Both the position numbers and the translations under genes were made by a program. A DNA stretch of 64,000 nucleotides from Cristatella mucedo (taxonomy: Eukaryota; Bryozoa; Phylactolaemata; Cristatellidae): assembly GCA_009760855.2 (NCBI GenBank), contig WPIO01000185.1, positions 1-64,000 of the forward strand. The letters are read 5' to 3'. Numbering within the stretch: position 1 is the stretch's first letter; each line of letters begins with the position of its first letter. Of the stretch, positions 1 through 9,860 are shown piece by piece. Below the pieces are notes generated by a model. That model did no database searches. It was not told where the DNA came from and saw nothing but the letters and a program-made list of their open reading frames with translations.

Positions 1-172
1 ATCGATGACGTCATCAATTAAACAAATCGTCCTCATATGATAATCTCACTTCGTTCGATTATTATCTTCGTCCGATTTGTTTAATTGCTGCCGTCATCCT
101 CGAGACCCTATTCTCCATACCCTTCATTTTATATCTACTAAGAGTTGTTTAGCTTTATGTGACTATATAAGA
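1..172 (+). repeat. Left terminal inverted repeat with internal hairpin
   Basis: Matches the reverse complement of 23942-24101 with few substitutions over the first ~125 bases and with small gaps to about 172. Inside it, positions 4-29 are complementary to 74-98 apart from two mismatches, giving a stem of about 25 bp. A short inner stem (39-44 with 61-66) lies in the loop. The loop sequence is conserved between the two ends in the same orientation relative to the element. A perfect TGACGTCA palindrome lies at 6-13. The window starts here, so the repeat may extend further left. Confidence 0.92.
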
Positions 173-234
173 GTAAAATATAATTGCAATTAATTAAATA
201 TTTAATCAAATAAATTGCTTCTATCTTTATATAC

Positions 235-3200
235 ATGTCTCAAAACATTGATAACTTTATGCGACGGGAGGGTGAAAAATTTAGCGATCATGCAAAACGT
301 ATTAGAGAAGAGTTAAGAAAACGTACAGGTCTTCTTCCAAAATATCCTTTCTCAAAAGACAGTGTAGATGCATTGATTGCAACTATACGTTAACCAACAA
401 CTATAAAACTAGATAATCCTATTGCTAAGAAAACCACTAAGCCTAAAAGTAGATGGTCTTTCGATAAAGAGTCCAGGAGGTTAATAAAGATACAGGAAAC
501 AGGTTGGTTTTTAGGAAAATCTTCTTCTGATGGTAAATTCTTAGATTATGAATATATTTGACTAGATAAGAACGTAATTAATTTTGACCTAATATATGAT
601 AGGATTGGAGCAGAACTTTAATTAGTTATTAAAGAATTACTTAAAAACAAGAGTGACTTAAAAATGACACTTGTTATTTCACGTATTTTAGCTTCAGAAA
701 GTGGTGCTTATAATTACCAACCATTTGCAGGAATAACTAATTCAAAAATAAATTGAGTTTCAGATATTGATAGAATAATTAGAACACAATTTGCAGCTTT
801 TAAAAAGAAATTAGAGGAATGCTTAGAAAGAGGTTCTAATTGGATTATAGTTGGAGTTAATGCTATTTATGCAAAGTTTTCTTATTTTCGACATAAATTC
901 GGCGGTTGTTACTTACCAATGTCAGAAGGATTAGAAAAGAAGAGATCAACAATTAATATACAGAATGAATCAGATAATCTTTGTGCTTTATGGTGTGTGT
1001 TAAGGTTTCTTCACTGGAGACATAATCATCCAGAATCTATTGCTGATTTAAACGAAATATTACATGAGAAATATTCACAGCATCTAAAGAGAATAGAAGA
1101 TTTGTTTAACGTTAAGGAGAATTATCCTTCAAACGTATTAAATGTTGTTGATATTCCTCATTTAGCTGAATTATTTAACATACCTATTAATGTTTATGAA
1201 TGTGGTAATACAATTCTAACTCTACTTATAGTAGTTGATGAAGAGAGAGAGACATTTAGATCTTCTTTTGTATAGCACTCCAAACAAAAGCAACTTTCAT
1301 TATGTAATTATTAAAAACTTCAATGGATTGTGTAGAAGTAGCAAGGATATGGAACACAGCTTACATGTAAAAGATGTTTGTGTAGATTTTACTCTAAAGA
1401 AAAACTAGAATCACATGTTGATGCATGCAAACGTGGAAATGATGGTAAATCTAGGATAAGGATGCCAAGTGCAGATAGTAAAAAAGGAGATAAACGTTAT
1501 TTTAGAGATTATGCTAAAACGTTATGGTGTCCTTATGTTGCTTATGCAGACTTTGAATGCTTACTTACAAGCGTTAGAAAAACAGATAAAGAAGATCCTA
1601 TTACTCCACAAGGCATTTTTAAAAAGCATATTCCTTATTCATCTGCTTATACTATTATTGATTATAAAGGCAAACAAAGAACATTTAAATTATTCAATGG
1701 TTCAAAAAATGTTAGATATCTATTATAAAGTTTGTTAGAAGAAGTTGAGAAAATAAAAAATGAAATGAAACCTATTCTTGATAAATATGAAAATTTTGAT
1801 TATATTAATTTTAAGGAAGAAGACAAAAAAGATTTTGATACTGCAACTGTTTGTCATATTTGCGATTTAGATTTAGATGGAGATAAAGTTTTAGATCATT
1901 GTCATTTAGCAGGAAATTATAGGGGTGCTGCACATAATACTTGCAACTTAAATCTCAGCATTAATCATAAGAAATTTAATCTTCCTGTTTTTACTCACAA
2001 TTTAAAAGGTTACGACTCACATTTATTAGTAAAAGAGTTTCAAGATTTAAAACTAGATAAAAAAGTTATTGCCAATAATACGGAGAAATATATAAACATT
2101 GAAATTGGTTCACTTAGTTTTAAAGACTCTTTGCAAATAATGCAAAAAGGTTTAGCAGATCTTGTAAATAATGTTGTTAAATCAGGAAAACCATTAGAAC
2201 AAACAAGAAATTACTTTTCAATGTTGGATGATAATGAATTCAATCTATTAAAAGAAAAAGGTATATTGCCCTATGAATATATAGACTCATTTTCAAGACT
2301 GGATGAAAAGTCGCTACCCCAAATTAAAAGTTTTTATAGCACATTAAATGATACAAGCATAGAAGAAAAATATTATGATCGTGTTAAGAAAGTTTGGGCA
2401 TTGATGAAAAAATAGATCCAAACACTGAAGATACATTAGGAAAGTATAGCGATATTTATCTAACTATGGATGTCCTTCTACTTGCAGATGTATTTCAACA
2501 TTTTAGACATTTATCAAAGAAAATTGATGGTTTAGATTCTGCCAATTTCCTTACAGCACCAGGTTTAACTTGGTCTGCAGGTTTGAGATTTTCAAAGGTT
2601 AAATTAGATTTATTAACAAACTTTGAACATTTTGACTTCTTTGAAAGTGCAATAAGAGGTCGGAATAACGCAAGCATCATGTAGATATGTCAAAGCAAAC
2701 AATAAAATGGCTTCTAATTATGATAGTACTAAAGAAAAGAGTTGGTTACTTTATGTTGACGCAAATTCATTATATGCTACAACAATGACACAACCACTTC
2801 CAATTTCTAATTTCAAGTTTTTAGATAGTAAACAAATAAAGAAGATTACAACTAAGAAGATATTATCATTAAAAGAGGATGCAGAAACTGGTTATGCTTT
2901 TGAAGTAGATATGCACTGCTCAGAAGAATTACACGACACTTACTCTGATTGTCCTATTCTACCAATTAGGAGAAAAGTAGGTGTTGAAGAATACTCTGAA
3001 TATCAAAGGAAAACGTTGTTAAGGGATGATAAGAAGAAAATAGATGAATGTGAAACAAAAGTTGAAAAACTGATTGTTGATCTAGAACCTAGAGTTAAAT
3101 ATGTTATCCATTATAGAAATCTACAACTTGCAATTGAAAGAGGATATGTATTAACAAAGATACATAGAGTAATGAGTTTTATACAAAGCAGATGGTTGAG

Positions 3201-4228
3201 TGGATATATAGTTAATAACATTGAAAGAAGAAAAGTAGCAAAGGACGAGTTTGAAAAGGAATATTATAAACTAAAAAGCAATGCATTCTTTGGAAAGACA
3301 ATGGAAAATGTTAGAGAACGAGTAAACATTGAATTGTTTGATCTAAAATATGATAAGGATATTTCAGTTTCAGATAAAAGAGTAATGAGTGCAAGGTTTA
3401 AAGATAGAAGATTGTTTAATCGAGATTTAGTTGGAATTGAAACAATGAAAGCAGAGATCTGTCTTGATAAACCTATTTATTTAGGTTTTACAATTCTAGA
3501 TATTTCAAAACTAATAATGCAGGATTTCTATTGTAACACAATACAAGATTATTACAATGATAAAGTAACACTTGCTTATACTGACACTGATTCAATGGTA
3601 ATGCAAATAAATACTGATAATGTTTATAGAGACTTTGAAAATTATTTAGATTACCTAGATTTGTCTGGCTATCCTAAGAATCAAGATATATGGAAAGTAG
3701 AAGGAGCAGAAAAGATTATACCTGCTAATAAGGGAAGTCTAGGCAAATTCAAGGATGAAATATGTGAAAAATATTCAGTAGATCCAAAAACAAGATTTCA
3801 TTAGAGATGAGAAAGGCGATATGATTGAAAAAATCAATTGTACTCGATGAGGGAGTTTTCTTAAGACCAAAACTCTATTCAATGCAGATAGCTATCAAGA
3901 AAGATAAAGGAATAGAAGTTAAATCTGCAGTCAAAAATGCAAAAGGAACAAATAAAGATGTAGTAAAGAAGTGTTTGACTCATTCTGATTATGCTGGTTG
4001 TCTTAAAACTGGTTTTGATGTTTATTGCAATCAATCAAGATTTCATTCTAGAAACCATCAAATTTTCACTATAATACAATCTAAAAAGCACTATCAGCAT
4101 TTGACTCAAAAAGGCATTGGTTAGACTGTGGAATTCATAGGTATTCTTACGGTCACTACAGGATAAAAGAGTCTGCAGGCCACTGTAAAACTTGTAATAT
4201 TAATATAGATGCCGAAAAGAAAGATTGA
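235..4228 (+). pseudogene. polB: Protein-primed family B DNA polymerase (pPolB), broken
   Basis: This enzyme copies viral DNA from a protein primer; the broken frame reads about 1,300 codons. The N-terminal Polinton-type region (235-1275) is in one frame but holds four internal stops (391 TAA, 559 TGA, 619 TAA, 754 TGA). A C2H2-like zinc motif lies at about 1366-1430 and a CxxC/DHCH zinc module at about 1851-1950. An exonuclease motif HNLKGYDSH lies near 2000 and the YLTMDVLLLAD region near 2458. Polymerase motifs follow: A (DANSLY, 2758-2775), B (KSNAFFGK, about 3270-3300) and C (YTDTDS, 3577-3594). Frame changes occur near 1260, 1350, 2403, 2664, 3795, 3840 and 4085, several in A runs, plus an in-frame TAA at 1726. 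All polymerase motifs remain recognisable, so the copy is young, misassembled, or read by unusual decoding. It ends with TGA at 4226-4228, overlapping the next gene. Confidence 0.92.
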
Positions 4229-4556
4229 AAATACTAAACCATTACCAGTAAAGAGAGTTAGATTTTCAGATAAAAAGAAAAAGCAAGACGATAAAAAACT
4301 AGTTGATATACAAGAAGAAGTAGAGTTATACGAGTCAATGGAGAAGTTAAATATATATAACAAAATTATTTTTACTATTATAGGATGGATCCCAAAGAAA
4401 TCGATATTACCAGTTCTGATAGTGAGTCAGAGTATTCAGAGGATTCAAATGATGACCGCGATTATCAAATGGAAACAGAATCTGAATCTGAGTCTTATAC
4501 TTCTGAAGCTTCATCTTACATTGAAACAGAATCTGAATCAGAAGATGGAGAAGTAG
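4209..4556 (+). CDS. Small basic protein with NLS-like and RVxF-like motifs
   Basis: Starts with ATG directly after an AATATAG promoter-like motif and overlaps the polymerase end. The first ~50 residues are very basic (PKRK near the N terminus, later KKKKQ), resembling a nuclear localisation signal. They contain KRVRF, which fits the PP1-docking RVxF consensus. Beyond about 4370 the frame runs through the better-supported acidic gene and is unlikely to be real, so the natural end is probably near 4350 with a small indel. No family recognised. Confidence 0.45.
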   Translation: MPKRKIENTKPLPVKRVRFSDKKKKQDDKKLVDIQEEVELYESMEKLNIYNKIIFTIIGWIPKKSILPVLIVSQSIQRIQMMTAIIKWKQNLNLSLILLKLHLTLKQNLNQKMEK

Positions 4557-4630
4557 ATTTAGAAGAACTTCTATTTCGTAAAAAAGAGTCTCTTGAATCA
4601 TTAGACAGTTCAGAAGGTGAAGAGATTTAA
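4385..4630 (+). CDS. Small acidic Ser/Glu-rich protein
   Basis: 81 residues, starting right after a TATTATAGG motif. More than half the residues are Ser, Glu or Asp, in repeated ESES/ETES blocks, so it is probably disordered and phosphorylatable (many casein-kinase-2-like S-x-x-E/D sites). There are no Cys residues and no membrane segment. Its place between the polymerase and the small paralogues suggests an accessory or regulatory role; this is inference. No homologue recognised. Confidence 0.55.
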   Translation: MDPKEIDITSSDSESEYSEDSNDDRDYQMETESESESYTSEASSYIETESESEDGEVDLEELLFRKKESLESLDSSEGEEI

Positions 4631-4667
4631 TTTCAATTAAATAAAATTATCTTTTCATATATAGAAA

Positions 4668-4943
4668 ATGGATGTCTCAAGAATTTTAAGTTGTGAACAA
4701 TCTAGAGAAGTGGTTTTAAAAATATGTCTTCAAAAACTTAAAGGTCAAGATCAACGTATCGTTAAATATTCGCTAGACAAACTAATTCCAGATATTGATA
4801 GTTCTTATATTAGTATTCTTATAGATATATGTGATACATGTGACAAACTAATGGAGAGTCGTAGTAAGATAAATGAGATGCTTGAGGAAGCAAATAAAAA
4901 ATCTAAAACACCAAAAACAAAACCAGGAGTAGTAATTAATTAA
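4668..4943 (+). CDS. Small paralogous accessory protein A
   Basis: 91 residues; ATG directly follows CATATATAGAAA. First of three tandem relatives. They share an N-terminal pattern M-(D/N)-h-x-x-I-L-S/C-x-E, a Cys about ten residues later, and a helical region ending in I-x-D-I-C-D-x-C-D-K in this copy. It has a Lys-rich C-terminal tail absent from the others. Predicted all-helical and cytosolic. Function unknown. Confidence 0.6.
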   Translation: MDVSRILSCEQSREVVLKICLQKLKGQDQRIVKYSLDKLIPDIDSSYISILIDICDTCDKLMESRSKINEMLEEANKKSKTPKTKPGVVIN

Positions 4944-4971
4944 ACAAATTTTTATAATCATTATATAGAAA

Positions 4972-5256
4972 ATGGATTTAAAAAAAATACTATCTAACGA
5001 ACATATTAAAATTTATGTAGGTACACTTTGTGCAAGAATTTTTAATTTTTATGAAGATATAGATCCATATATTTGCAAACTACCTGATTCAATTAAAGAA
5101 AAGTTACATAAAATGAGTATTCTTTATAATGAAATAGATGAGCGTCAAAAATTAGTAGATTCTCTTTATGATAGTATTAATATTGAATCATGTAAGAAAT
5201 TGGATGATGAGTGTCAAAAAAGAATTATTATAGAATTAATGGTGAACATTATATAG
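4972..5256 (+). CDS. Small paralogous accessory protein B
   Basis: 94 residues, starting after ATTATATAGAAA, 28 bp after copy A ends. Shares the ILS-x-E start, a conserved Cys near residue 20 and an LPDS motif with copy C. The TAG stop is followed within 3 bp by the ATG of copy C, and the promoter-like motif of copy C overlaps this stop. Function unknown. Confidence 0.6.
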   Translation: MDLKKILSNEHIKIYVGTLCARIFNFYEDIDPYICKLPDSIKEKLHKMSILYNEIDERQKLVDSLYDSINIESCKKLDDECQKRIIIELMVNII

Positions 5257-5259
5257 GAA

Positions 5260-5487
5260 ATGAATATTGCAATGATTCTATGTTGTGAAAGAGCTAAAAA
5301 TACTGCATATAGTGTTTGTTCTACAAGATTTAAAGTTTGTGGATCTAAGATGATTACAAATCTATTTTCTTATATTTCTATGTTACCTGATTCAACTATT
5401 GAAGATTTAATTAAAATTTGTGATATTTGTGATAAAATAGAAGATTATAATAATAAGCTATATAATATTTGTTCAGTAGTTTTCTAA
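5260..5487 (+). CDS. Small paralogous accessory protein C
   Basis: 75 residues, the shortest of the three tandem relatives. The start lies after ATTATATAGGAA. It shares the IL-C-C-E N terminus, the LPDS motif and the K-I-C-D-I-C-D-K segment seen in copy A, and lacks the Lys-rich tail of A. Cys-rich (seven Cys), but spacing fits no zinc-finger class I recognise. Function unknown. Confidence 0.55.
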   Translation: MNIAMILCCERAKNTAYSVCSTRFKVCGSKMITNLFSYISMLPDSTIEDLIKICDICDKIEDYNNKLYNICSVVF

Positions 5488-5558
5488 AATTATCGTCATA
5501 AATGATTTTTATTTCATCTGTATGCATGTATTTTTAATTTTTTATTATTATATAGGAA

Positions 5559-6023
5559 ACGGAAGCCGTTACTGATCCAATGCTAGCAACTTCTGCTTTA
5601 GCACTTAAATCTCACGTTGATTATCTTGTTAGATCAAGAATGACAGCATATGATGAGCAACAACTCAGTTCTGATATGTCAATTATGACTGATGAGTCTG
5701 TTAAGAAATTCTATCTTGATGAAGCAGATGCTTAAGCACAAAAGATTATTACTTCAGGTCAAACTGAAGTTCTATCAGGTCTTGAGGAAAGAGTTAGATC
5801 TAAAGTTGATTCTCTTCTCGATGATCCTAGTGAGATTTCTGATTATACGACTTGGATTGCAACACAACTTCCATCGATGTCTACAGTCTTATCTGGAGTA
5901 TCTGGTGTTAAACCTGACATCACTGGAATTGTTAAAGATGAATGTTACGCAGTTCTACCAAGTATTACTGATGGTAAGAGTGCAAAACAAAAAGCCGCTG
6001 AGGCAGCTCTTTCTCAAGTATAG
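5559..6023 (+). pseudogene. Unknown 154-codon protein with ACG start and internal TAA
   Basis: A single frame of 154 codons follows ATTATATAGGAA, where the ATG expected by analogy with neighbours is ACG (5559-5561). It is interrupted only by TAA at 5733-5735. Residues are Ser/Ala/Asp-rich with a helical look and one Trp. It ends in TAG. The conserved promoter motif and clean frame suggest a real gene with either a mutated start and a nonsense change, or unusual decoding. No family recognised. Confidence 0.5.
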
Positions 6024-6064
6024 TTTAATTAAATTAAATAAAATATAAAAACAATATATAGAAG

Positions 6065-6358
6065 ATTAACATTGAGACAAGAAGTAAAGACTGTCTTAAA
6101 GAAGCACAAGGACAACAGCATTCAAACTTTAAAATCTGTTCTTATCCAATGGGTAGAATTGAAGACATCAGATCAACTTTGTTAGATGCTGTAAAACTAG
6201 TATTAGAATATAAAGCACTTAGAAATAACCAATCTGAACCAGAAATAGCAAATATATTTGTTAAAGTTAGAGATGGTTCAATTTTTGAAGAGTTCCTTAA
6301 AGACTTAAAAATAGAAAAAATAAATAGTTTGAGGTCTGAAGCCTACTCTAAAAAATAG
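6065..6358 (+). CDS. Small helical protein, likely non-ATG start
   Basis: Open for 97 codons from an ATT codon that follows AATATATAGAAG, where other genes have ATG; the first internal ATG is at 6149 (69 residues). Charged and helical, no motif recognised. A short 23-codon frame at 6373-6444 follows in another phase and may be its detached C terminus, since an A6 run (6350-6356) lies at the junction; this is a guess. Confidence 0.45.
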   Translation: MNIETRSKDCLKEAQGQQHSNFKICSYPMGRIEDIRSTLLDAVKLVLEYKALRNNQSEPEIANIFVKVRDGSIFEEFLKDLKIEKINSLRSEAYSKK

Positions 6359-6440
6359 AACTAACTAAACAAATGAAAGATTCTGAAAAGAGTTTTGATA
6401 TACCTAAAGAATTGATTAAAGAAACTATGGATTGGAAGAT

Positions 6441-7004
6441 TTAAATATCTGAAATATAAGGATTAACGTATCTTTTTACTCCATCTGTTTTATCTATTGA
6501 TGCTGAAGGAGAGTAATGAACGCCTTTAACTAATTCAATCTCAATATAATCTGTCTCAGTTGGTGCTGTAATGTATGTACTATCTAAAACTGGATATATA
6601 ACAGTAAAATTAAGAGTAACTTCTGAATTAGTATTTGAAATAGTAAAATTAGAGGGTGAACTGTTTAATAAAATCATATTATCAACAACACCATTAACTC
6701 CTAGTTTGAAGTAAGTACTAAAACTTGGATTATAAGCAATCTTATGATAACAATTTCTAACAATAATATCACCATCTATTATTTCTACTTCTTCAATATC
6801 ACCATCTGTTAGTTCAAAACCTTCATTTGTTTTTTTAATAGTAATAGTAATATTTGCTTTCAAAACTCTATATGAAACACTAATTCCTGCAAATGTGAAT
6901 GAATCATTATAATAAATTGATATAGAAACTGTGTACTTAGTTATAAAATTAACATAATTACTAACACCATCTGTTGCATTATTTATATCTTTTATTTTTA
7001 TCAC
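6441..7004 (-). CDS. Beta-rich unknown protein, possible fibre-associated
   Basis: 187 codons, reading from a GTG placed directly after a TATA motif. Rich in Thr, Ile, Val, Asn and Tyr in alternating patterns, suggesting a beta-sandwich; no Trp, one Cys, no membrane segment. It heads into the same strand as three fibre-like genes and is probably co-expressed with them. It could be a receptor-binding head, a chaperone or an unrelated structural protein; nothing in the sequence decides. Confidence 0.5.
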   Translation of the reverse strand: MIKIKDINNATDGVSNYVNFITKYTVSISIYYNDSFTFAGISVSYRVLKANITITIKKTNEGFELTDGDIEEVEIIDGDIIVRNCYHKIAYNPSFSTYFKLGVNGVVDNMILLNSSPSNFTISNTNSEVTLNFTVIYPVLDSTYITAPTETDYIEIELVKGVHYSPSASIDKTDGVKRYVNPYISDI

Positions 7005-7056
7005 TATACTTGTGTATAATACTTTTTATGTTAATTTCTGATAGTTTTGCTAAAAT

Positions 7057-7589
7057 TCATTTTCCATTACTAGAAGAAGAAAATGCTCGTGATGCTATAC
7101 CAATATTACTTGCACTGTTTACAGTTAAATCACCCAAACATTGAATAAAACGTGCATTAGCAATAACATTAGAAATATAAGGATAATTTCCACACTTTAA
7201 GTAAAATATATGAAGGAATTTGAAAGGAATTAAATCATTTGGACCATATCCATCAAATTTTGGTTCATTTTTCTTCTCATTATTAATTTATCTACAATCA
7301 AGTTTCCACTCATTCTTACAGGTCTCATATATCTATCTAATTTTGTATCAAGATATTTTTTGCTGCAACATCTCTTCCATTAACAGGATCTGATATTCTT
7401 ACATATTTTTTGAATTTGCGGATAAATTACCAGTTATACGTTGATCTGAAACAGTATCTTTTCTTAGATAATTGTTATCAGCAAATGATTTATTAACTGT
7501 TTATAATGTATCGACAGTTTCTCCAACATTAATTATTCTGTTTGAATCAAAGTTCAATGTTCCATCCATTTGTAAATCTTTTCTACTAA
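7057..7589 (-). pseudogene. Tail-fibre-like protein C, broken
   Basis: Starts at 7589 with a TTATATAG motif 12 bp upstream. The N terminus shows the phage-fibre repeat pattern (a G-T-L-N-F-D-x-N-R-I-I-N-V-G element followed by VNKSFAD-like residues). A TAA at 7501-7503 lies in frame, and at least two frameshifts follow, two of them in A/T-rich runs near 7290 and 7360. The readable C terminus ends near 7057. It is a degraded paralogue of the fibre genes at 7595, 8480 and 20441. Confidence 0.6.
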
Positions 7590-7594
7590 GCATT

Positions 7595-8476
7595 TTAATG
7601 TGTTGCTATATAAAGCGTTACATTTATTGTTTTAATAAATAAATCTTCTGTAGCTACAAATATAGAACTCTCTACTATTTTTTTAGTTGGATCTAGAGAA
7701 TAACTTCCAAATAATTGATATGGATATTCTCTTGCATTTATTCCATTTGTTGGAAAAGGATTAATGATTTTTGTTAAGTTTGGAGTTAATGAATATGTTG
7801 CTGAAAGTACAAATATACCTCTAGGAACATAAACATCTCCTAATAAACTAATCCATTTTCCATCATATGATAAACTTCCAATTGTAGTTTGTAATGAACT
7901 ATCAAATACACCAGTAAATTGTAAAACTGCTACATTCCCATCTGTTATTTTATTTAGATAATCAAGGTTTAAACCATCATTAAGATTAACAGGATCATTT
8001 ACAATTCTAATAATATTACTTGAAATATCTAGATTTCCATTAACAATTCCACCACGAACACTAAGAAAGTTTGTATCAATATAACTTTTATTTACTACAC
8101 TATAATCATTATCTGGAGGAGCACTAGCTCTATTAACAGCATCTACAATTAAATTTCCTCTAATTGTTCCATCAGTAAGTGGAAGTTTAGTATCAGCATA
8201 ATCTTTAGTTGAAGCATCACTAGGATTTATAGGATTAGCAAGATCTACTATTCTAAAATTATTCATATCAATATCTCCGTCATTCGTTGTTGATCTAGAT
8301 ATCTTAGTGACAAAATTTGTATCTATATATTTTCTATTTACTGCATCACCAGCATCAACAAGATCACCTAAATTCTTTATTAGATTATTACCGATATTTA
8401 GATTTCCACTGAGTATATCACCAGTTTTTTTAATACAATTCTTTGATGACTTTCCTTTGCTTCTTTTACCTAACAT
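7595..8476 (-). CDS. Tail-fibre-like protein B, intact
   Basis: 293 residues, intact. Residues ~15-190 are repeats of the phage tail-fibre type: G-x-h-S-G-N-L-N ... N-L-G-D-x-V-x-x-x-D-A-V-N-R-K-Y-I-D, seen about four times. The C-terminal ~100 residues are non-repetitive and beta-rich, as expected for a trimeric head. Such proteins usually form capsid spikes that bind the host cell. Start follows TTGTATAGAAA; the upstream fibre gene's stop lies inside this motif, so the two genes abut. Fibre repeats of this phage type are not part of the usual Polinton core. Confidence 0.75.
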   Translation of the reverse strand: MLGKRSKGKSSKNCIKKTGDILSGNLNIGNNLIKNLGDLVDAGDAVNRKYIDTNFVTKISRSTTNDGDIDMNNFRIVDLANPINPSDASTKDYADTKLPLTDGTIRGNLIVDAVNRASAPPDNDYSVVNKSYIDTNFLSVRGGIVNGNLDISSNIIRIVNDPVNLNDGLNLDYLNKITDGNVAVLQFTGVFDSSLQTTIGSLSYDGKWISLLGDVYVPRGIFVLSATYSLTPNLTKIINPFPTNGINAREYPYQLFGSYSLDPTKKIVESSIFVATEDLFIKTINVTLYIATH

Positions 8477-8479
8477 TTT

Positions 8480-9850
8480 CTATACAATACTAACAATAAA
8501 ATCTATAAAAGTAATTCCACTAGCAACTGTAAACCTATCGATAGCATATCTAAATGTCCCATAATAATAATAATAATAATAATAATAATTCACTTGATAA
8601 AGCGCCCTCAGAGAACTTAATCTCTCTCTAGGCGCTTTACATTTGCTGCAAAGTGAAATGCAATTGAATGGTAAGTAAAATCATGCTTGAAAAACAAACG
8701 AAATGAATAATATGGTTAGGGGTGACATGCACAGGGTCAGCATACAAATGTGGTTAGTGGCAGCATGCACAGTGTCAGCACGCGTAAGCACATCAAGGAC
8801 GAATCACAGGGACCCACTAAATGCTGTCCTAAATAGGTGTGTTTTTAGGTTCCTTTTAAATGTGGTCAGGTCAGGGGATGTTCTGACGCAGGTCGGGAGG
8901 GAGTTCCAGGCTTTGGGAGCATATGAACTTAATGCACGGTCTCCAAAGGATTTGAGGTTTGTATGAGGTATTTGTAGACTTTTGGATTCCGAAAAGCGGG
9001 TGGTACGATGCTTGGCCTGATGGGGTAGTATATCTGACAGATAGGCTGGAGCCATAGAATGAAGGAACCTAAAATCAATGTTAATTATTAATACTACTGT
9101 ACCACTTACTCCATAAGTATTATCACTAGTTAATTCTAAATAAGAATTAGTTTTATTAGTTGCATACATAATATTAGATACCATACTAAAATTAGGTAAC
9201 ACTCCTGGAAAGAATGTTTTAAGATTAGTATTGTAGGCTACAATGTCTCCAGTAGCTGCAACAACAGGTATATCACCGGGTGTAATTTGTTTAGGTTGAA
9301 ATTTATTTCCTGTGCTTCCATTAGCAGTAATATTTAAACCTAACATATCAAGATAGAATATACTTGGATAAGTACCATTCAAACCTATGTACTTAAATGT
9401 TACTTGTTTATTACTATCAACATACTGTTTTGATGCTACACCTGATACATTCATAATATTCTTATTTCCCATATCAATACTTGACATTGCTTTACCTTGA
9501 AATACTGCTGTCATAATTTTAAGTAATCCATAGTTTATTACTTTGTAAGGTCTTAAATCTGAGTATACTGTTCCATCAGCAGAGTTACCAGATATACCAA
9601 CAACATTATTACAATTCAATTGTGATTTCAATACTGCATCTTTTTTAGGTAGTAAATCAGTTAGAGCTGATACTTTTGCTATTTCTCCTGAAGGATTACT
9701 AATGACATTGTTACCAGCACTTGAAGTAAGAGCATAATCTAGTCTCATAGCATCACCACTATTAACTGGATATCCTAAATTAGTTATTCTATTATTATTT
9801 GCTTTAAGATCAGTATAAACATTACTATTGACTTTTCTAACTTTTTCCAT
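8480..9850 (-). pseudogene. Tail-fibre-like protein A, split by a LINE
   Basis: The start at 9850 follows TATATTGTATA. The N terminus has the fibre pattern (L-K-A-N-N-N-R-I-T-N-L-G-Y-P-V-N-S-G-D-A). Viral coding stops at about 9069 where a LINE 3' fragment begins. The fragment happens to be in frame, so the open frame reads on as a virus-LINE chimera to 8804. About 25 residues of the viral C terminus survive on the other side (8480-8560), ending in TAG within the next gene's promoter motif. The LINE therefore inserted into an intact gene after endogenisation. Confidence 0.8.
8561..9068 (-). mobile_element. LINE-1st family (CR1/L2-like) 3' fragment inside the virus
   Basis: Reverse-oriented 5'-truncated copy. 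The (ATT)n tail is at 8561-8588, preceded in LINE sense by the terminal motif with GCGCTTTATCAAGTG. It encodes the C-terminal end of the LINE reverse transcriptase protein, with the typical K-x-x-L-K-T-H-L-F motif. The same family occurs repeatedly in the host flank (for example 25241, 30530, 52700). No clear target-site duplication seen. Confidence 0.88.
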
Positions 9851-9860
9851 TATACAATAT

